Origin: Betaproteobacteria bacterium
Lineage (GTDB): Bacteria > Pseudomonadota > Gammaproteobacteria > Burkholderiales > Rhodocyclaceae
Length of the DNA: 33,163 nt
Reading direction: 5' to 3'
Assembly: GCA_012026675.1 (NCBI GenBank)
Contig: VEPA01000013.1
Coordinates: 1 to 33,163, forward strand
The notes beneath the pieces are model-generated. The model was given only the letters and a program-made list of their open reading frames with translations, was not told the DNA's origin and did no database searches. A program made the translations under genes and the position numbers. Shown in pieces: positions 1 to 9,060 of this stretch (positions are counted from its first letter, which is position 1; every line of letters begins with the position of its first letter).

Positions 1-115
1 CGTAGTTTTCCGAGGCGATCAGTTCGATGTGATCTTCCTGGCGACGATTTTCGTTCTGGATCGCGGTCCATAGATCGGGATCGGTCTTGGCGAGGGTGTT
101 CTTCTTCAGGAACAT
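1..115 (-). CDS. glyA: Serine hydroxymethyltransferase, N-terminal fragment (runs off window)
   Basis: Minus-strand translation from ATG at 115: [38 protein letters not shown]; the [14 protein letters not shown] motif is typical of the GlyA N-terminus. Confidence 0.93.
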   Translation of the reverse strand, partial: MFLKKNTLAKTDPDLWTAIQNENRRQEDHIELIASENY

Positions 116-181
116 GGCGGGATCCGGAGAGAAATGGGAAGCGGGGGATTTTAGCACCCGAGCCCGGCCACCGACAGGCTG

Positions 182-850
182 CTAGCCCGTGACTTCGTCG
201 AGCGCCTGATTCAAATGCCGGCAATCTGCCCACGAAATCAGCCGCCAGCCGGCCGCGCCGTATTCCAGCCAGTTGCAGGCAGCATTCGGCAGCGAAAAGT
301 CGCGCGGCGCATCCAGCGCGCGGTCCGTGGCGGCACGATAGGCCACATCGAGCACGCCGCCGTGGGTGAAGGCCAGGACGTTCCGGCCCGAATGGCGCTG
401 TGCCATGCCTTCCAGCCCGGCCGTCACGCGCGCGGCGAAAGCGATCAGGGATTCGCCGGTCTCGTAGTCATAGTGCGGGGTCCGCGCCTGATGATGGCCA
501 TGGGCGTGCGGCCTCGCCAGGCGCGCTTCCGCAGCGGTAAGGCCCTGTATCACGCCGAAGTGGCGTTCGCGCAGAGTCGGCGCTGGCGAGACGGCAAGAC
601 CGAGGCCGGCCGTGGCAATTTGCGCCGTATTCCAGGCGCGCCGCAGATCGCTGCTGTAGACCGCCGCGAAGGACTGCCCGCGCAGGGCTTCCGCCAGCGC
701 CATTGCCTGCGCCTGCCCGGCACGGTTGAGATCGATGTCGATCTGCCCCTGGATACGCTTTTCGCCATTCCAGTCGGTCTCGCCATGCCGGATCAGGCAA
801 AAGCGCGTGGTCCTCAGCGCGGTCGGGTCGATGCCTGTCGTTGGGTTCAC
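182..850 (-). CDS. Histidine phosphatase family protein (phosphoglycerate mutase-like)
   Basis: RHGETDWN motif, ERHFG and FTHGG motifs. The ORF extends to 892, but GTG at 850 has a purine-rich GAGAAAGAG upstream and avoids overlap with livF. Confidence 0.85.
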   Translation of the reverse strand: MNPTTGIDPTALRTTRFCLIRHGETDWNGEKRIQGQIDIDLNRAGQAQAMALAEALRGQSFAAVYSSDLRRAWNTAQIATAGLGLAVSPAPTLRERHFGVIQGLTAAEARLARPHAHGHHQARTPHYDYETGESLIAFAARVTAGLEGMAQRHSGRNVLAFTHGGVLDVAYRAATDRALDAPRDFSLPNAACNWLEYGAAGWRLISWADCRHLNQALDEVTG

Positions 851-863
851 CGCAAACTCTTTC

Positions 864-1577
864 TCAACCGCCGAGATAGGCTTCGGCGACACGTGGATCG
901 TGCAGCAGATTGGCGCCCGAATCGGTCAGCACAATCTGCCCCGTCTCGATGACATAGCCGTGGCGGGCGATTTTCAGCGCCTGCCGCACGTTCTGCTCGA
1001 CCAGCAGCACCGTCAGCCCGGAGCGATTGATGTCGACCAGGGTCCTGAAAATCTCCTGCACCAGAATCGGCGCCAGGCCCATCGACGGCTCGTCGAGCAG
1101 CAGCAGGCGCGGCTTGGCCATCAAGGCGCGGCCGATGGCGAGCATCTGCTGCTCGCCGCCGGACAGGTTGCCGGCCAGCTGGTCGGCGCGATCCTTCAGG
1201 CGCGGAAAAAGATGGAAGACCTGTTCCAGGCTATCGGCGATGCCGGCCCTGTCGCGGCGGGTATAGGCGCCCAGTGCCAGGTTTTCGCTGACCGTCAGGG
1301 TGACCAGGATCGCCCGCCCTTCGGCGACCTGCACCACGCCGCGGCTCACGATCTGGTGCGGCGCGAGGCCGGTGATGTCTTCGTCCTCGAACAGGATGCG
1401 GCCGTGCGCGGGCTTCAGCAGGCCGGACAAGGCCAGAAGGGTGGTGCTCTTGCCGGCGCCGTTGGCGCCGACGAGGGCCGTGATTTCCCCCGTATTGAGA
1501 TGGAAGGTGATGCCCTTGACCGCCTCGATGTGGCCGTAGTTGACCGACAGATCCTGCACCCGCAACAGCACACTCAC
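864..1577 (-). CDS. livF: Branched-chain amino acid ABC transporter ATP-binding protein LivF
   Basis: Walker A GANGAGKST, signature LSGGEQQ, Walker B LLLLDEPSMGLAP; order livF-G-M-H. Confidence 0.93.
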   Translation of the reverse strand: MSVLLRVQDLSVNYGHIEAVKGITFHLNTGEITALVGANGAGKSTTLLALSGLLKPAHGRILFEDEDITGLAPHQIVSRGVVQVAEGRAILVTLTVSENLALGAYTRRDRAGIADSLEQVFHLFPRLKDRADQLAGNLSGGEQQMLAIGRALMAKPRLLLLDEPSMGLAPILVQEIFRTLVDINRSGLTVLLVEQNVRQALKIARHGYVIETGQIVLTDSGANLLHDPRVAEAYLGG

Positions 1578-1605
1578 GGGACTACCCTCCCCCGGCGCAC
1601 GGCGC

Positions 1606-2376
1606 TCACGACGCCTGCCCCTCGTCTTCGCGCCCGAGGTAGGCTTCGATCACGTCGGGATTGTTGCGAATCTCGTCGGGAGATCCCTCGGCGATGATGC
1701 GGCCGAAGTTGAGCACCGCAACGCGGTCGCACAGGCCCATGACAAAGCGCATGTCATGCTCGATGAGGAAGACGCCAAAACCGCGCTGGCAAATGTTGCG
1801 GATTTCTTCCATCAGCACGGTCTTTTCCGCCGGGTTCATGCCCGCCACCGGCTCGTCGAGCAGCAACAGCCTTGGCTTTGTGGCCAGCGCGCGGGCGAAT
1901 TCGAGCTTGCGCTGATCGCCGTAGGAAAGGTTGTCGGCAAGCATTTCGGCACGATGATCGAGACGCACCCAGGACAACAGCTCAAGCGCCCGCTGCCGCG
2001 CCTCCGCCTCGGCGGCGCGGCAGGCGGGGCTGTTGAGAAACAGCGCGACGGGGCCATAGGCCAGATGCTGGTGCATGCCGATCATGACGTTTTCCAGCAG
2101 CGTCATTTCCTTGAAGATGCGGATGTTCTGGAAGGTGCGCGCGATGCCCAGCCGCGTCACGCTGTGAGGCGCCAGTCCGGCCAGGTCGCGACCTTCGAAG
2201 GAGATGTTGCCGGCGGAGGGTTTGAGCAGGCCGGTGATGAGATTGAACACCGTGGTCTTGCCGGCACCGTTGGGACCGATGAGGCCGAAAATGCCGCCCG
2301 CCGGGACATCGAAGCTGACGTCCTCAAGCACCGAAAGCCCGCCGAAATGCTTGCCCAGCTTGCTTATAGCCAACAT
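1606..2376 (-). CDS. livG: Branched-chain amino acid ABC transporter ATP-binding protein LivG
   Basis: GPNGAGKTT, LSYGDQRKLE, LLLDEPVAGMNP; LivG-type. Confidence 0.93.
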   Translation of the reverse strand: MLAISKLGKHFGGLSVLEDVSFDVPAGGIFGLIGPNGAGKTTVFNLITGLLKPSAGNISFEGRDLAGLAPHSVTRLGIARTFQNIRIFKEMTLLENVMIGMHQHLAYGPVALFLNSPACRAAEAEARQRALELLSWVRLDHRAEMLADNLSYGDQRKLEFARALATKPRLLLLDEPVAGMNPAEKTVLMEEIRNICQRGFGVFLIEHDMRFVMGLCDRVAVLNFGRIIAEGSPDEIRNNPDVIEAYLGREDEGQAS

Positions 2377-2379
2377 GTC

Positions 2380-3237
2380 TCAGGCCCTGCCGCCGCGCGC
2401 GAACAGCGCCTTGATGCGACGCGGTTCCCAGAGGCCCTTGGGCAGGAAGAGCACCACGAGCACCAGCACGATGCCGTTGAACACGCCGCGGAATTCATGC
2501 AGGAAGCGCAGTAGTTCCGGCAGCAGGGTCAGGATGGTCGCTCCCCGCATCGGGCCGACCAGGCTGCCGATGCCGCCGAGTATCGCCATGGTGAGAATGT
2601 CCACCGCATTCTCGAAGCCGTATTCGCGCGGACTGATGAAGAAGGTGAAATGGGCGTTGAGGCCGCCGGCCACACCGGCGATGGTGGCACCGAGGACAAA
2701 GGCGAACAGCTTGTGGCGCGCCACGTCGATCCCCATCAGACTTGCCGCCACGTCGTCTTCGCGGATCGACTCGAAGGCGCGGCCGACCCTGGAGCGCCGC
2801 AAGCGCGCCAGGCCGTAAATCGTGAAGGCGAGGATGGCGAGGATGTGCCAGCCCTGGGTGCTCTGCGGAATGCCATTGAGGCCCTCCGGCCCGCCGGTGA
2901 TCTCCAGGTTGAGCACGATAATGCGCACGACTTCGCCGAAGGCCAGCGTCGCCATCGCCAGGTACACGCCGGACAGGCGCAGCGTGGGTATGCCGATGAT
3001 CAGGGCCACCAGCGCCGGAACCACGCCCGCGGCCGCCAGCACCGCGGCAAACGGCCAGCCGGCCTGGAGCGAGAGCAGCGCCGAAACATAGGCACCGATG
3101 CCCATGAAGGCGGCATTGGCCAGGGAAAGCAGGCCGCAGGCCAGCGTCAGCCAGATCGACAGGGCAAGCAGCGCATGCACGCCGATCGAGTACACCAGCG
3201 TGTTGTAGGTCGACCAGTAGTTATCCAGCCACTCCAT
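2380..3237 (-). CDS. livM: Branched-chain amino acid ABC transporter permease LivM
   Basis: Multi-TM permease with LivM-type GGPEGLNGIP and AILGGIGSLVGPMRGA. Confidence 0.92.
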   Translation of the reverse strand: MEWLDNYWSTYNTLVYSIGVHALLALSIWLTLACGLLSLANAAFMGIGAYVSALLSLQAGWPFAAVLAAAGVVPALVALIIGIPTLRLSGVYLAMATLAFGEVVRIIVLNLEITGGPEGLNGIPQSTQGWHILAILAFTIYGLARLRRSRVGRAFESIREDDVAASLMGIDVARHKLFAFVLGATIAGVAGGLNAHFTFFISPREYGFENAVDILTMAILGGIGSLVGPMRGATILTLLPELLRFLHEFRGVFNGIVLVLVVLFLPKGLWEPRRIKALFARGGRA

Positions 3238-3238
3238 G

Positions 3239-4120
3239 CTATGCCTTGCGCTCCAGCACCCGGCCGAACATGCCGGAAGGCCGCACCAGAAGGATCAGGA
3301 AAAGCAGGCCGAAGGCCACCGCGTCGCCCAGCTGGCTGGAAAGATAGGCCTTGCTCATGACCTCGGCGAAACCGAGAAACATCCCGGCAATCAGCGCGCC
3401 GCGAATGTCGCCCATGCCGCCGAGAATGATGACGGCAATACCCTTGTGCAGAATGGGCTGGCCCATCAGCGGTGTGATGGCGTTGAAGTCGAGGCCGATC
3501 AGCACGCCGGCCGCGCCGCCCAGCGCCGCGGCGACGAAGGAGGTGCCATGAAACAGTCCTTCGACGTTGATGCCGAGCAGGGAAGCCGCCTTCGGCGATT
3601 CGGCGATGGCGCGCAAGGCCCGCCCGAGCTGGGTGCGACGTATCGCCAGGAACAGCACCGCCATCAGCGTGAAGGCAATGCCGACGATGCCGATCTCGAT
3701 GGCGCGCACATGCACGTCGCCGATAATGAATTCGCCGGCCGGAATCGTTCCCTCCGGAAAGCGCAGGATCTCGGCGCCGAATATCCCCTGCGCACTGCTC
3801 GACAGCGTAATGGCAACACCGATCGTGGCGATCATCGGTATCAGGTGCGGGGCATTGCGGGCACGCAGCGGCTTGAGGATCAGCACATCGATCAGCAGTC
3901 CCAGCATGCCGCTCACCGCCATTGCCGCCAGCAGCGCAAGCCAGAGGGGCATCTCGAAACGGGTAACGAGAAACAGCGCGGCATAGCTGCCGACCATGAA
4001 GACGGCGCCATGGGACAGGTTGATCACCGCCAGCACGCCGAACACCAGGGTAAAGCCAAGCGCAAACAGGGCGTAGACGCTACCGAGCGTGAGGGCGTTG
4101 AGAAGCTGTTGGGAGAGCAT
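3239..4120 (-). CDS. livH: Branched-chain amino acid ABC transporter permease LivH
   Basis: LNALTLGSVYALFALGFTLVFGVL start and IILGGMGDIRGALIAG motif. Confidence 0.92.
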   Translation of the reverse strand: MLSQQLLNALTLGSVYALFALGFTLVFGVLAVINLSHGAVFMVGSYAALFLVTRFEMPLWLALLAAMAVSGMLGLLIDVLILKPLRARNAPHLIPMIATIGVAITLSSSAQGIFGAEILRFPEGTIPAGEFIIGDVHVRAIEIGIVGIAFTLMAVLFLAIRRTQLGRALRAIAESPKAASLLGINVEGLFHGTSFVAAALGGAAGVLIGLDFNAITPLMGQPILHKGIAVIILGGMGDIRGALIAGMFLGFAEVMSKAYLSSQLGDAVAFGLLFLILLVRPSGMFGRVLERKA

Positions 4121-4190
4121 GGTGGACTGTCGAAAGCAAAGGAGCGGTCAGGGGCGCTACGGCGCCCGCCGCCCCCTTGCGGATGCCAGC

Positions 4191-5348
4191 TTATTTCTTG
4201 CCGGTGTAGAGGGTGAACTTGCCGCCCTGGACAATGTAGATGAAAGGCGTCTGGTCCGCGTCAAACCCGCCCGGCTTGCCATCCTTGGTCACCGCCGGCC
4301 GGAACTTGAAGGGCCCGGTGGCGCCGCTGATGGAAACCTTGGGCAGGGCGTCGCGCAGGGCCTGCCGGGCGGCCTCCAGGTTGCCCGAGAGCTTCACCGA
4401 CTTCAGCGCCATGGCGGCGATATGCAGCGCATCGTAGGCCTGGGCCGCGAACTGGTTCGGATCGGCGTTGTACTTCTGCTTGTAGGCGTTGACGAAATTC
4501 ACATTGACCGGGGCCGGATTGACATTGGACCAGGGGCTGCCGACGAAGGTCCCCTCTCCGGCCAGTCGGGAGATTTCAAACAACTTCGGTGAATTGAAGC
4601 CATTGCCGCCGATGAAAGGCGCCTTGATGCCGAGGGAACGCGACTGCAGCATGATGTTTGCGGCCTCTTCGGCGAGACAGGAACAGACAACGGCATCGGG
4701 TTCGCCGGCCTTGATCTTGGTCAGCTGCGCCTTGAAATCCACGTCGCCCTTGACATAGGTCTCGGTGCTGGTCACGGCAAGCTTCTGATCGGCGAGCACC
4801 TTCTTGAATACGTCATAGCCGCTCTTGGTGAAGGCATCGTCGTTGCCGTAGATCACCGCCACCTTCTTGATGCCGTAGTGCTTGACGGCGGTGGCCACGG
4901 TGACCGGCAGCACGTCGGATTCCATCACCGAATTGCGGAAGATGTAAGGGCCGATGTCGGTGATGCCGCCCGCCGTGTTCGAGGTGCCGAAGGCCACGAT
5001 TTTCGCGCCGTTGGCGACGGGACCGGCAGCGAACATGGAATTGGACAGGGTGGGACCGAAAATCATCAGCACCTTGTCCTGGAAGATGAGCTTCTTGAAG
5101 ACGTTGATGGCTTCTTCCTTCTTGCCCTGTTCGTCCTCGATCACCAGCTGGATCTTGTTGCCGTTGACGCCGCCCTTGGCGTTGATTTCGTCGGCAGCCA
5201 CCTGAAAACCGTTGCGGATGGCAACGCCATATTGCGCCGCGCCGCCCGAGAGGGCTTCGGCGACACCGATCTTGATGTCGGCGGCAAGGGCACCGCCGGC
5301 CAGCATGGCAGCGGCGGCCAGGAACAGGGTCTTGCGCGGAAAACTCAT
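4191..5348 (-). CDS. Branched-chain amino acid ABC transporter substrate-binding protein (LivK-like)
   Basis: Signal peptide, then IKIGVAEALSGGAAQYGVAIRNGFQVAADEINAKGGVNG, typical of periplasmic Leu/Ile/Val-binding proteins. Confidence 0.92.
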   Translation of the reverse strand: MSFPRKTLFLAAAAMLAGGALAADIKIGVAEALSGGAAQYGVAIRNGFQVAADEINAKGGVNGNKIQLVIEDEQGKKEEAINVFKKLIFQDKVLMIFGPTLSNSMFAAGPVANGAKIVAFGTSNTAGGITDIGPYIFRNSVMESDVLPVTVATAVKHYGIKKVAVIYGNDDAFTKSGYDVFKKVLADQKLAVTSTETYVKGDVDFKAQLTKIKAGEPDAVVCSCLAEEAANIMLQSRSLGIKAPFIGGNGFNSPKLFEISRLAGEGTFVGSPWSNVNPAPVNVNFVNAYKQKYNADPNQFAAQAYDALHIAAMALKSVKLSGNLEAARQALRDALPKVSISGATGPFKFRPAVTKDGKPGGFDADQTPFIYIVQGGKFTLYTGKK

Positions 5349-5514
5349 GGATTCCTCCGAATATTTTCGAGATTAAGAGATTGGGGCAGGAAGGTGCGGT
5401 GGCCGGGCCCTCGCATTGGGCCGACCACAGTGCGTCTACAGGTGGCTACCTTACCAAAAGTCTGCCTGCTTGGGCAATTCATTGCAGCCGTGGCGCATAG
5501 TGCACGCTGCGCCT

Positions 5515-6651
5515 TCATCGGCGCACAGCCAGGCGCCAGAGCGAAGTCAGTTCCGCGGCACGCGCCGCATGCAAGGAATCACTTTTGTCCGCTGCCCGCG
5601 GATGGTCCGGCCTGGCATCGATCCGCCCCACCACCTCGAGCCCCGCCGCGTCCAGAGCGGCAAGCAGTTCGGTGCGCGTGCGCAAACCCAGGTGTTCGGC
5701 AAGATCGGAGAGCACCAGCCAACCCTCGCCGCCGGGTTCCAGGTGCGCGGCCAGCCCCTCGGTGAATCCCATCAGCATGCGGCTGTCGGGGTCATAGACG
5801 GCTCGCTCCAACGATGACGCGGCGCGCGCCGGAAGCCAGGGCGGGTTGCACACGATCAGCGATGCACGGCCCGGCGGAAACAGATCGGCTGCGAGCAGTT
5901 CGACGCGATCCGCCAGGCCCAGTCGTGCCAGGTTGTCCGCGGCGCAGGCGAGCGCGCGCGGGTCCTGGTCGGTGGCGACGATGCGTTCGATTCCGCGCCG
6001 CGCCAGAACCGCCGCCAGCACGCCGGTGCCGGTGCCGATGTCGAAGGCCAGCGTGCAGCCTGCCGGCAACGGAGCGGCGGCGACCAGGCCGACATACTCG
6101 CCACGGATCGGCGCAAACACTCCGTAATGTGGATGAATGCGCGCACCCAGTGCCGGGACATCGACACCTTTCTTGCGCCATTCGTGGGCGCCGATCACGC
6201 CCAGCAGTTCGCGCAGGGAAGCGACGAAAGGCCCGGCCGGCGGGCCAAAGGCCTCGACGCAGGCCGCGGCCACGTCGGGCGCGCGGCGCAGCGGGATCCG
6301 GTAGCCGTCGTCGAAAGGCAGCAACAGCATGCCCAGCGTGCGGACACGCTGCAACTGGGCCAGCCGATACAGATGGAAGGCCTCCGCGGGCGTCGCGGCC
6401 GGGGCTACCGACTTGCGGGGCTTGCGGTCGATGCGCCGGGCCATGGCCTGCAGCAACTGGCGGGCATTCTGGAAATCGCCGCGCCAGAGCAGGGCCGTAC
6501 CCTCGCAGGCCAGCCGCCAGGCCACGTCAGCCGTGATGCGATCATCGGCGACGACGAGTTTTTTCGGCGGCGGATTGCCAGCCTCCGATTGCCAGCGCAG
6601 CGAACGCATCTCGCCGTCTTCGGTCCAGACAAGGGCCGGCGGAACACTCAC
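5515..6651 (-). CDS. Class I SAM-dependent methyltransferase (small-domain/PrmC-like fold)
   Basis: LAFDIGTGTGVLAAVLARRG motif I and LIVCNPPWLPA (NPPW) motif. The ORF extends to 6882; GTG at 6651 (VSVPPALVWTEDG) is the chosen start, uncertain. Confidence 0.75.
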   Translation of the reverse strand: MSVPPALVWTEDGEMRSLRWQSEAGNPPPKKLVVADDRITADVAWRLACEGTALLWRGDFQNARQLLQAMARRIDRKPRKSVAPAATPAEAFHLYRLAQLQRVRTLGMLLLPFDDGYRIPLRRAPDVAAACVEAFGPPAGPFVASLRELLGVIGAHEWRKKGVDVPALGARIHPHYGVFAPIRGEYVGLVAAAPLPAGCTLAFDIGTGTGVLAAVLARRGIERIVATDQDPRALACAADNLARLGLADRVELLAADLFPPGRASLIVCNPPWLPARAASSLERAVYDPDSRMLMGFTEGLAAHLEPGGEGWLVLSDLAEHLGLRTRTELLAALDAAGLEVVGRIDARPDHPRAADKSDSLHAARAAELTSLWRLAVRR

Positions 6652-6895
6652 AAGGCTTTCCCGCCGAAAAACAGCTGGTCCTGCACCGGCACGATAGCCA
6701 CCTCGATGAACATGGAATGGATGCATGGTACGTTGCAGGCGATCGCCTGTAAATTTTCCGCGAGGCCGTCCATCGATCGACCTGCAGCCGTGCCGCCGGC
6801 GCCAGCGCTGTGCGTCCCTTTGGGAACTATTGGCGATGACGCTGCGCAAGGAGTCTTGCGGTAAAGTCGCGATCCCCGCCACCTCTCATCCCGCG

Positions 6896-8236
6896 ATGTC
6901 GCCACGCCTCCTCTTCACCATCGTTTTCATCGAGGGCTATTGTTCGCTCGGCGCCGAAATCATCGCCTTGCGCCGGCTGATACCGCACGTCGGCAGTTCC
7001 ATCGTGGTCACGGCGCCGACCATAGGCCTGTTCCTGCTGGCGCTGGCGCTCGGCTACCACTCCGGCAGCCGCGTCGAGGCCGACTACCGCGCCGTGGTGG
7101 CGCGCAACTTCCTGATCTCGGCGGCGCTGATGGGCGCAGGACTGGCAGGCGGCAGCGTCAATGCCATCTTCGCCGGAACGCAGGCGGGGCTGGCCTACCT
7201 GATTTTTGTCGGCGCCATCCTTTGCCCCCTGGCCTGGCTCCTGGGGCAGACGGTGCCGATCCTGACCAACCTGATGCGCGCGCAGCGCAGCGGCGAAGCC
7301 GCCGGACGCGCGCTCTATTGGTCTACCCTCGGCTCCTTTCTCGGTTCCGTCACGCTGTCGCTCGTGGTCATGCAACTCTTCGGCGTCTGGGCCGCGGTGC
7401 TGCTCGGCGCCTTGATGCTGGTCGCCGGCGCCGCGCTGGTGCAGCGCCCGCGCCCGCTGACGGCGACATTGCTGGTCGCCCTGACCGCGCTCAGCGCGGC
7501 GGCCAACCTCGGCGACCGCCAGCGCGCCGATACCGCCTACGCCGATTACGCGGTGGAACCCGTGTTGCGCGAAGGCATGCTGGCGCCGCGTGCCTTCGTG
7601 GTCAACAACCAGAATGCCTCGGTGATCGACGCCAGCGAACCGCCGCGGTATGCGCGCTATGTGCAGCACCTGCGGCGCATCCTGCTCGAGGACCTGCGCT
7701 TCAACAATCGCGACATCCTGGTGCTGGGCGCCGGCGGCTTCACCCTGTCGCACCGCGAAGCGCTGAACCGCTACACCTACGTGGACATCGACCCGGCCAT
7801 CCGCGCCATCGCCGAGCGCGACTTCCTGCGCGAAGCGGCCAACGGCGAATTCATTGCCACCGATGCGCGCCGCTTCGTGATCGACACCACGCGCCGCTTC
7901 GATGCGATCGTGGTCGACGTCTATAGCGCCCGCACCTCGATTCCCGGCCACCTGGTCACGCGCGAGTTCTGGCGCGACACGCGCCATGCCCTGAAGCCCG
8001 GCGGCGTCATGCTGGCCAACCTGATTCTCGACGGCAAACTCGCCAGCCCCTACGCGCGCAACCTGCTGGCCACCATCGAAGGCGCCTACGGCCGCTGCGC
8101 GGTCGAGGTGCTGTTCAAGTCGGCGCCAGCCAGCAACGTCATCGTCACCTGCTTCGCCGCGGAGAGCGGCGAAGCAGTCCGAGTCTATGTCGACGAACGC
8201 AATCTGGCCGACATCGACAGCGCCCGCTCGCCCTGA
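6896..8236 (+). CDS. Membrane protein with C-terminal spermidine-synthase-like domain
   Basis: N-terminal TM helices (MSPRLLFTIVFIEGYCSLGAEIIALRRL...), C-terminal VLGAGGFTLSHREALN..YVDIDPAIRAIAERDFL..DARRFV..DAIVVDVYS. ATG at 6896 preferred over the 6725 ORF start. Confidence 0.82.
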   Translation: MSPRLLFTIVFIEGYCSLGAEIIALRRLIPHVGSSIVVTAPTIGLFLLALALGYHSGSRVEADYRAVVARNFLISAALMGAGLAGGSVNAIFAGTQAGLAYLIFVGAILCPLAWLLGQTVPILTNLMRAQRSGEAAGRALYWSTLGSFLGSVTLSLVVMQLFGVWAAVLLGALMLVAGAALVQRPRPLTATLLVALTALSAAANLGDRQRADTAYADYAVEPVLREGMLAPRAFVVNNQNASVIDASEPPRYARYVQHLRRILLEDLRFNNRDILVLGAGGFTLSHREALNRYTYVDIDPAIRAIAERDFLREAANGEFIATDARRFVIDTTRRFDAIVVDVYSARTSIPGHLVTREFWRDTRHALKPGGVMLANLILDGKLASPYARNLLATIEGAYGRCAVEVLFKSAPASNVIVTCFAAESGEAVRVYVDERNLADIDSARSP

Positions 8237-8388
8237 CGCTGTCCCGCGCAGCGTAACGCGCAAGTAACAAATCCGGAAGTCGATGCACGAGAAAGTCGGC
8301 TCTGGCGGGACGGCGAAAGTCCCCTGCTGACAAGCATCAAGGATTCTTTAGTGCCCATTGCGGCCGGTCACTCTCTGAGAAAGCGGAT

Positions 8389-8456
8389 GCTCAGTGTTTG
8401 ACATGAGAGGCGTCGCGCAGCTTGCCAGGCGACGCCTCTCGATTGATGGGTTAGGC
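8389..8456 (-). repeat. attC-like (59-base element-like) site with perfect 12-bp stem
   Basis: GCCTAAC (8456-8450)...GAGAGGCGTCGC/GCGACGCCTCTC arms (8429-8440 and 8405-8416)...CATGTCAAAC + ACTGAGC in place of GTTRRRY. Confidence 0.6.
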
Positions 8457-8487
8457 GCTGGGCGCGACGGCGGTGGAAGTAGTGATT

Positions 8488-8889
8488 TCATGCGATTCGA
8501 TCTAGTGGATGATTCGCACCGTCGCTGACGCGAACGGGTTCGAGATCAAAGGGATTCACGCCTTCTAGGCACCCAACGTTGTAGCCGTACTCATTCGGAT
8601 TTGAGCGGCGTTGGTGATGGGTGTAGATGCCGCAGATTGAACAGAAGCAGTGGCTAGCTACTTTTGTATTGAACTGGTAGGTACTCAGTGATTCCTCACC
8701 TTGCACGACCTTGAGGCCACTCTTCGGGACGATGGCCATGATTGCGCCCCTTCGTCGGCACATGGAGCAGTTGCATCGAAGTGGATTGACGATTCCATCT
8801 GGAAGATCGAGCTCCAGTACCACAGCGCCGCAATGGCAGGACGCGCGATGTTTTGCTTGGATTTGCGTGCCTCCGACACTCTTGATCAT
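8488..8889 (-). CDS. GFA family protein (glutathione-dependent formaldehyde-activating enzyme-like, Zn-binding)
   Basis: ASCHCGAVVLELDLP, RCNCSMCRRRGA, FCSICGIYTHH cysteine motifs typical of GFA/CENP-V fold; ATG at 8889 preceded by GGAGG (ORF track start at 8901 is TTG). Confidence 0.9.
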   Translation of the reverse strand: MIKSVGGTQIQAKHRASCHCGAVVLELDLPDGIVNPLRCNCSMCRRRGAIMAIVPKSGLKVVQGEESLSTYQFNTKVASHCFCSICGIYTHHQRRSNPNEYGYNVGCLEGVNPFDLEPVRVSDGANHPLDRIA

Positions 8890-8924
8890 TGCGACCTCCA
8901 AACGGCGAGTTCTCTGGCGCCTAA

Positions 8925-9006
8925 CAGTTATTCAGACGCGGAAGCGTCCGGGTTATTGCCAATAATACGGACACGATCGAAATGCCTTTAAGCTATGGAA
9001 TAACTG
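8925..9006. repeat. 82-bp element with 9-bp terminal inverted repeats (CAGTTATTC...GAATAACTG)
   Basis: CAGTTATTC at 8925-8933, GAATAACTG at 8998-9006; internal imperfect palindrome at 8946-8972. Confidence 0.5.
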
Positions 9007-9060
9007 AGAGATTATCGGATACCGGTCCCCTTATCCATCAACCATCGTACGGATAGAGCA

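Larger units (their letters stand above)
8389..8925 (-). mobile_element. Putative lone integron gene cassette (GTTAGGC core site - GFA CDS - attC-like site)
   Basis: On the minus strand: GTTAGGC at 8925-8919, GGAGG and ATG at 8889, CDS to 8488, GCCTAAC inverse core at 8456-8450, then a 12-bp perfect stem and a degenerate R' box at 8395-8389. Confidence 0.6.

Noticed and set aside
3236-4216. 326-aa plus-strand ORF over livH
   Set aside because: Antisense to a clear LivH permease; Q/H/R-rich composition typical of reverse-complemented TM genes.
6827-8263. 478-aa minus-strand ORF
   Set aside because: Antisense shadow of the membrane/spermidine-synthase-like CDS with low-complexity R/H/G/Q composition.
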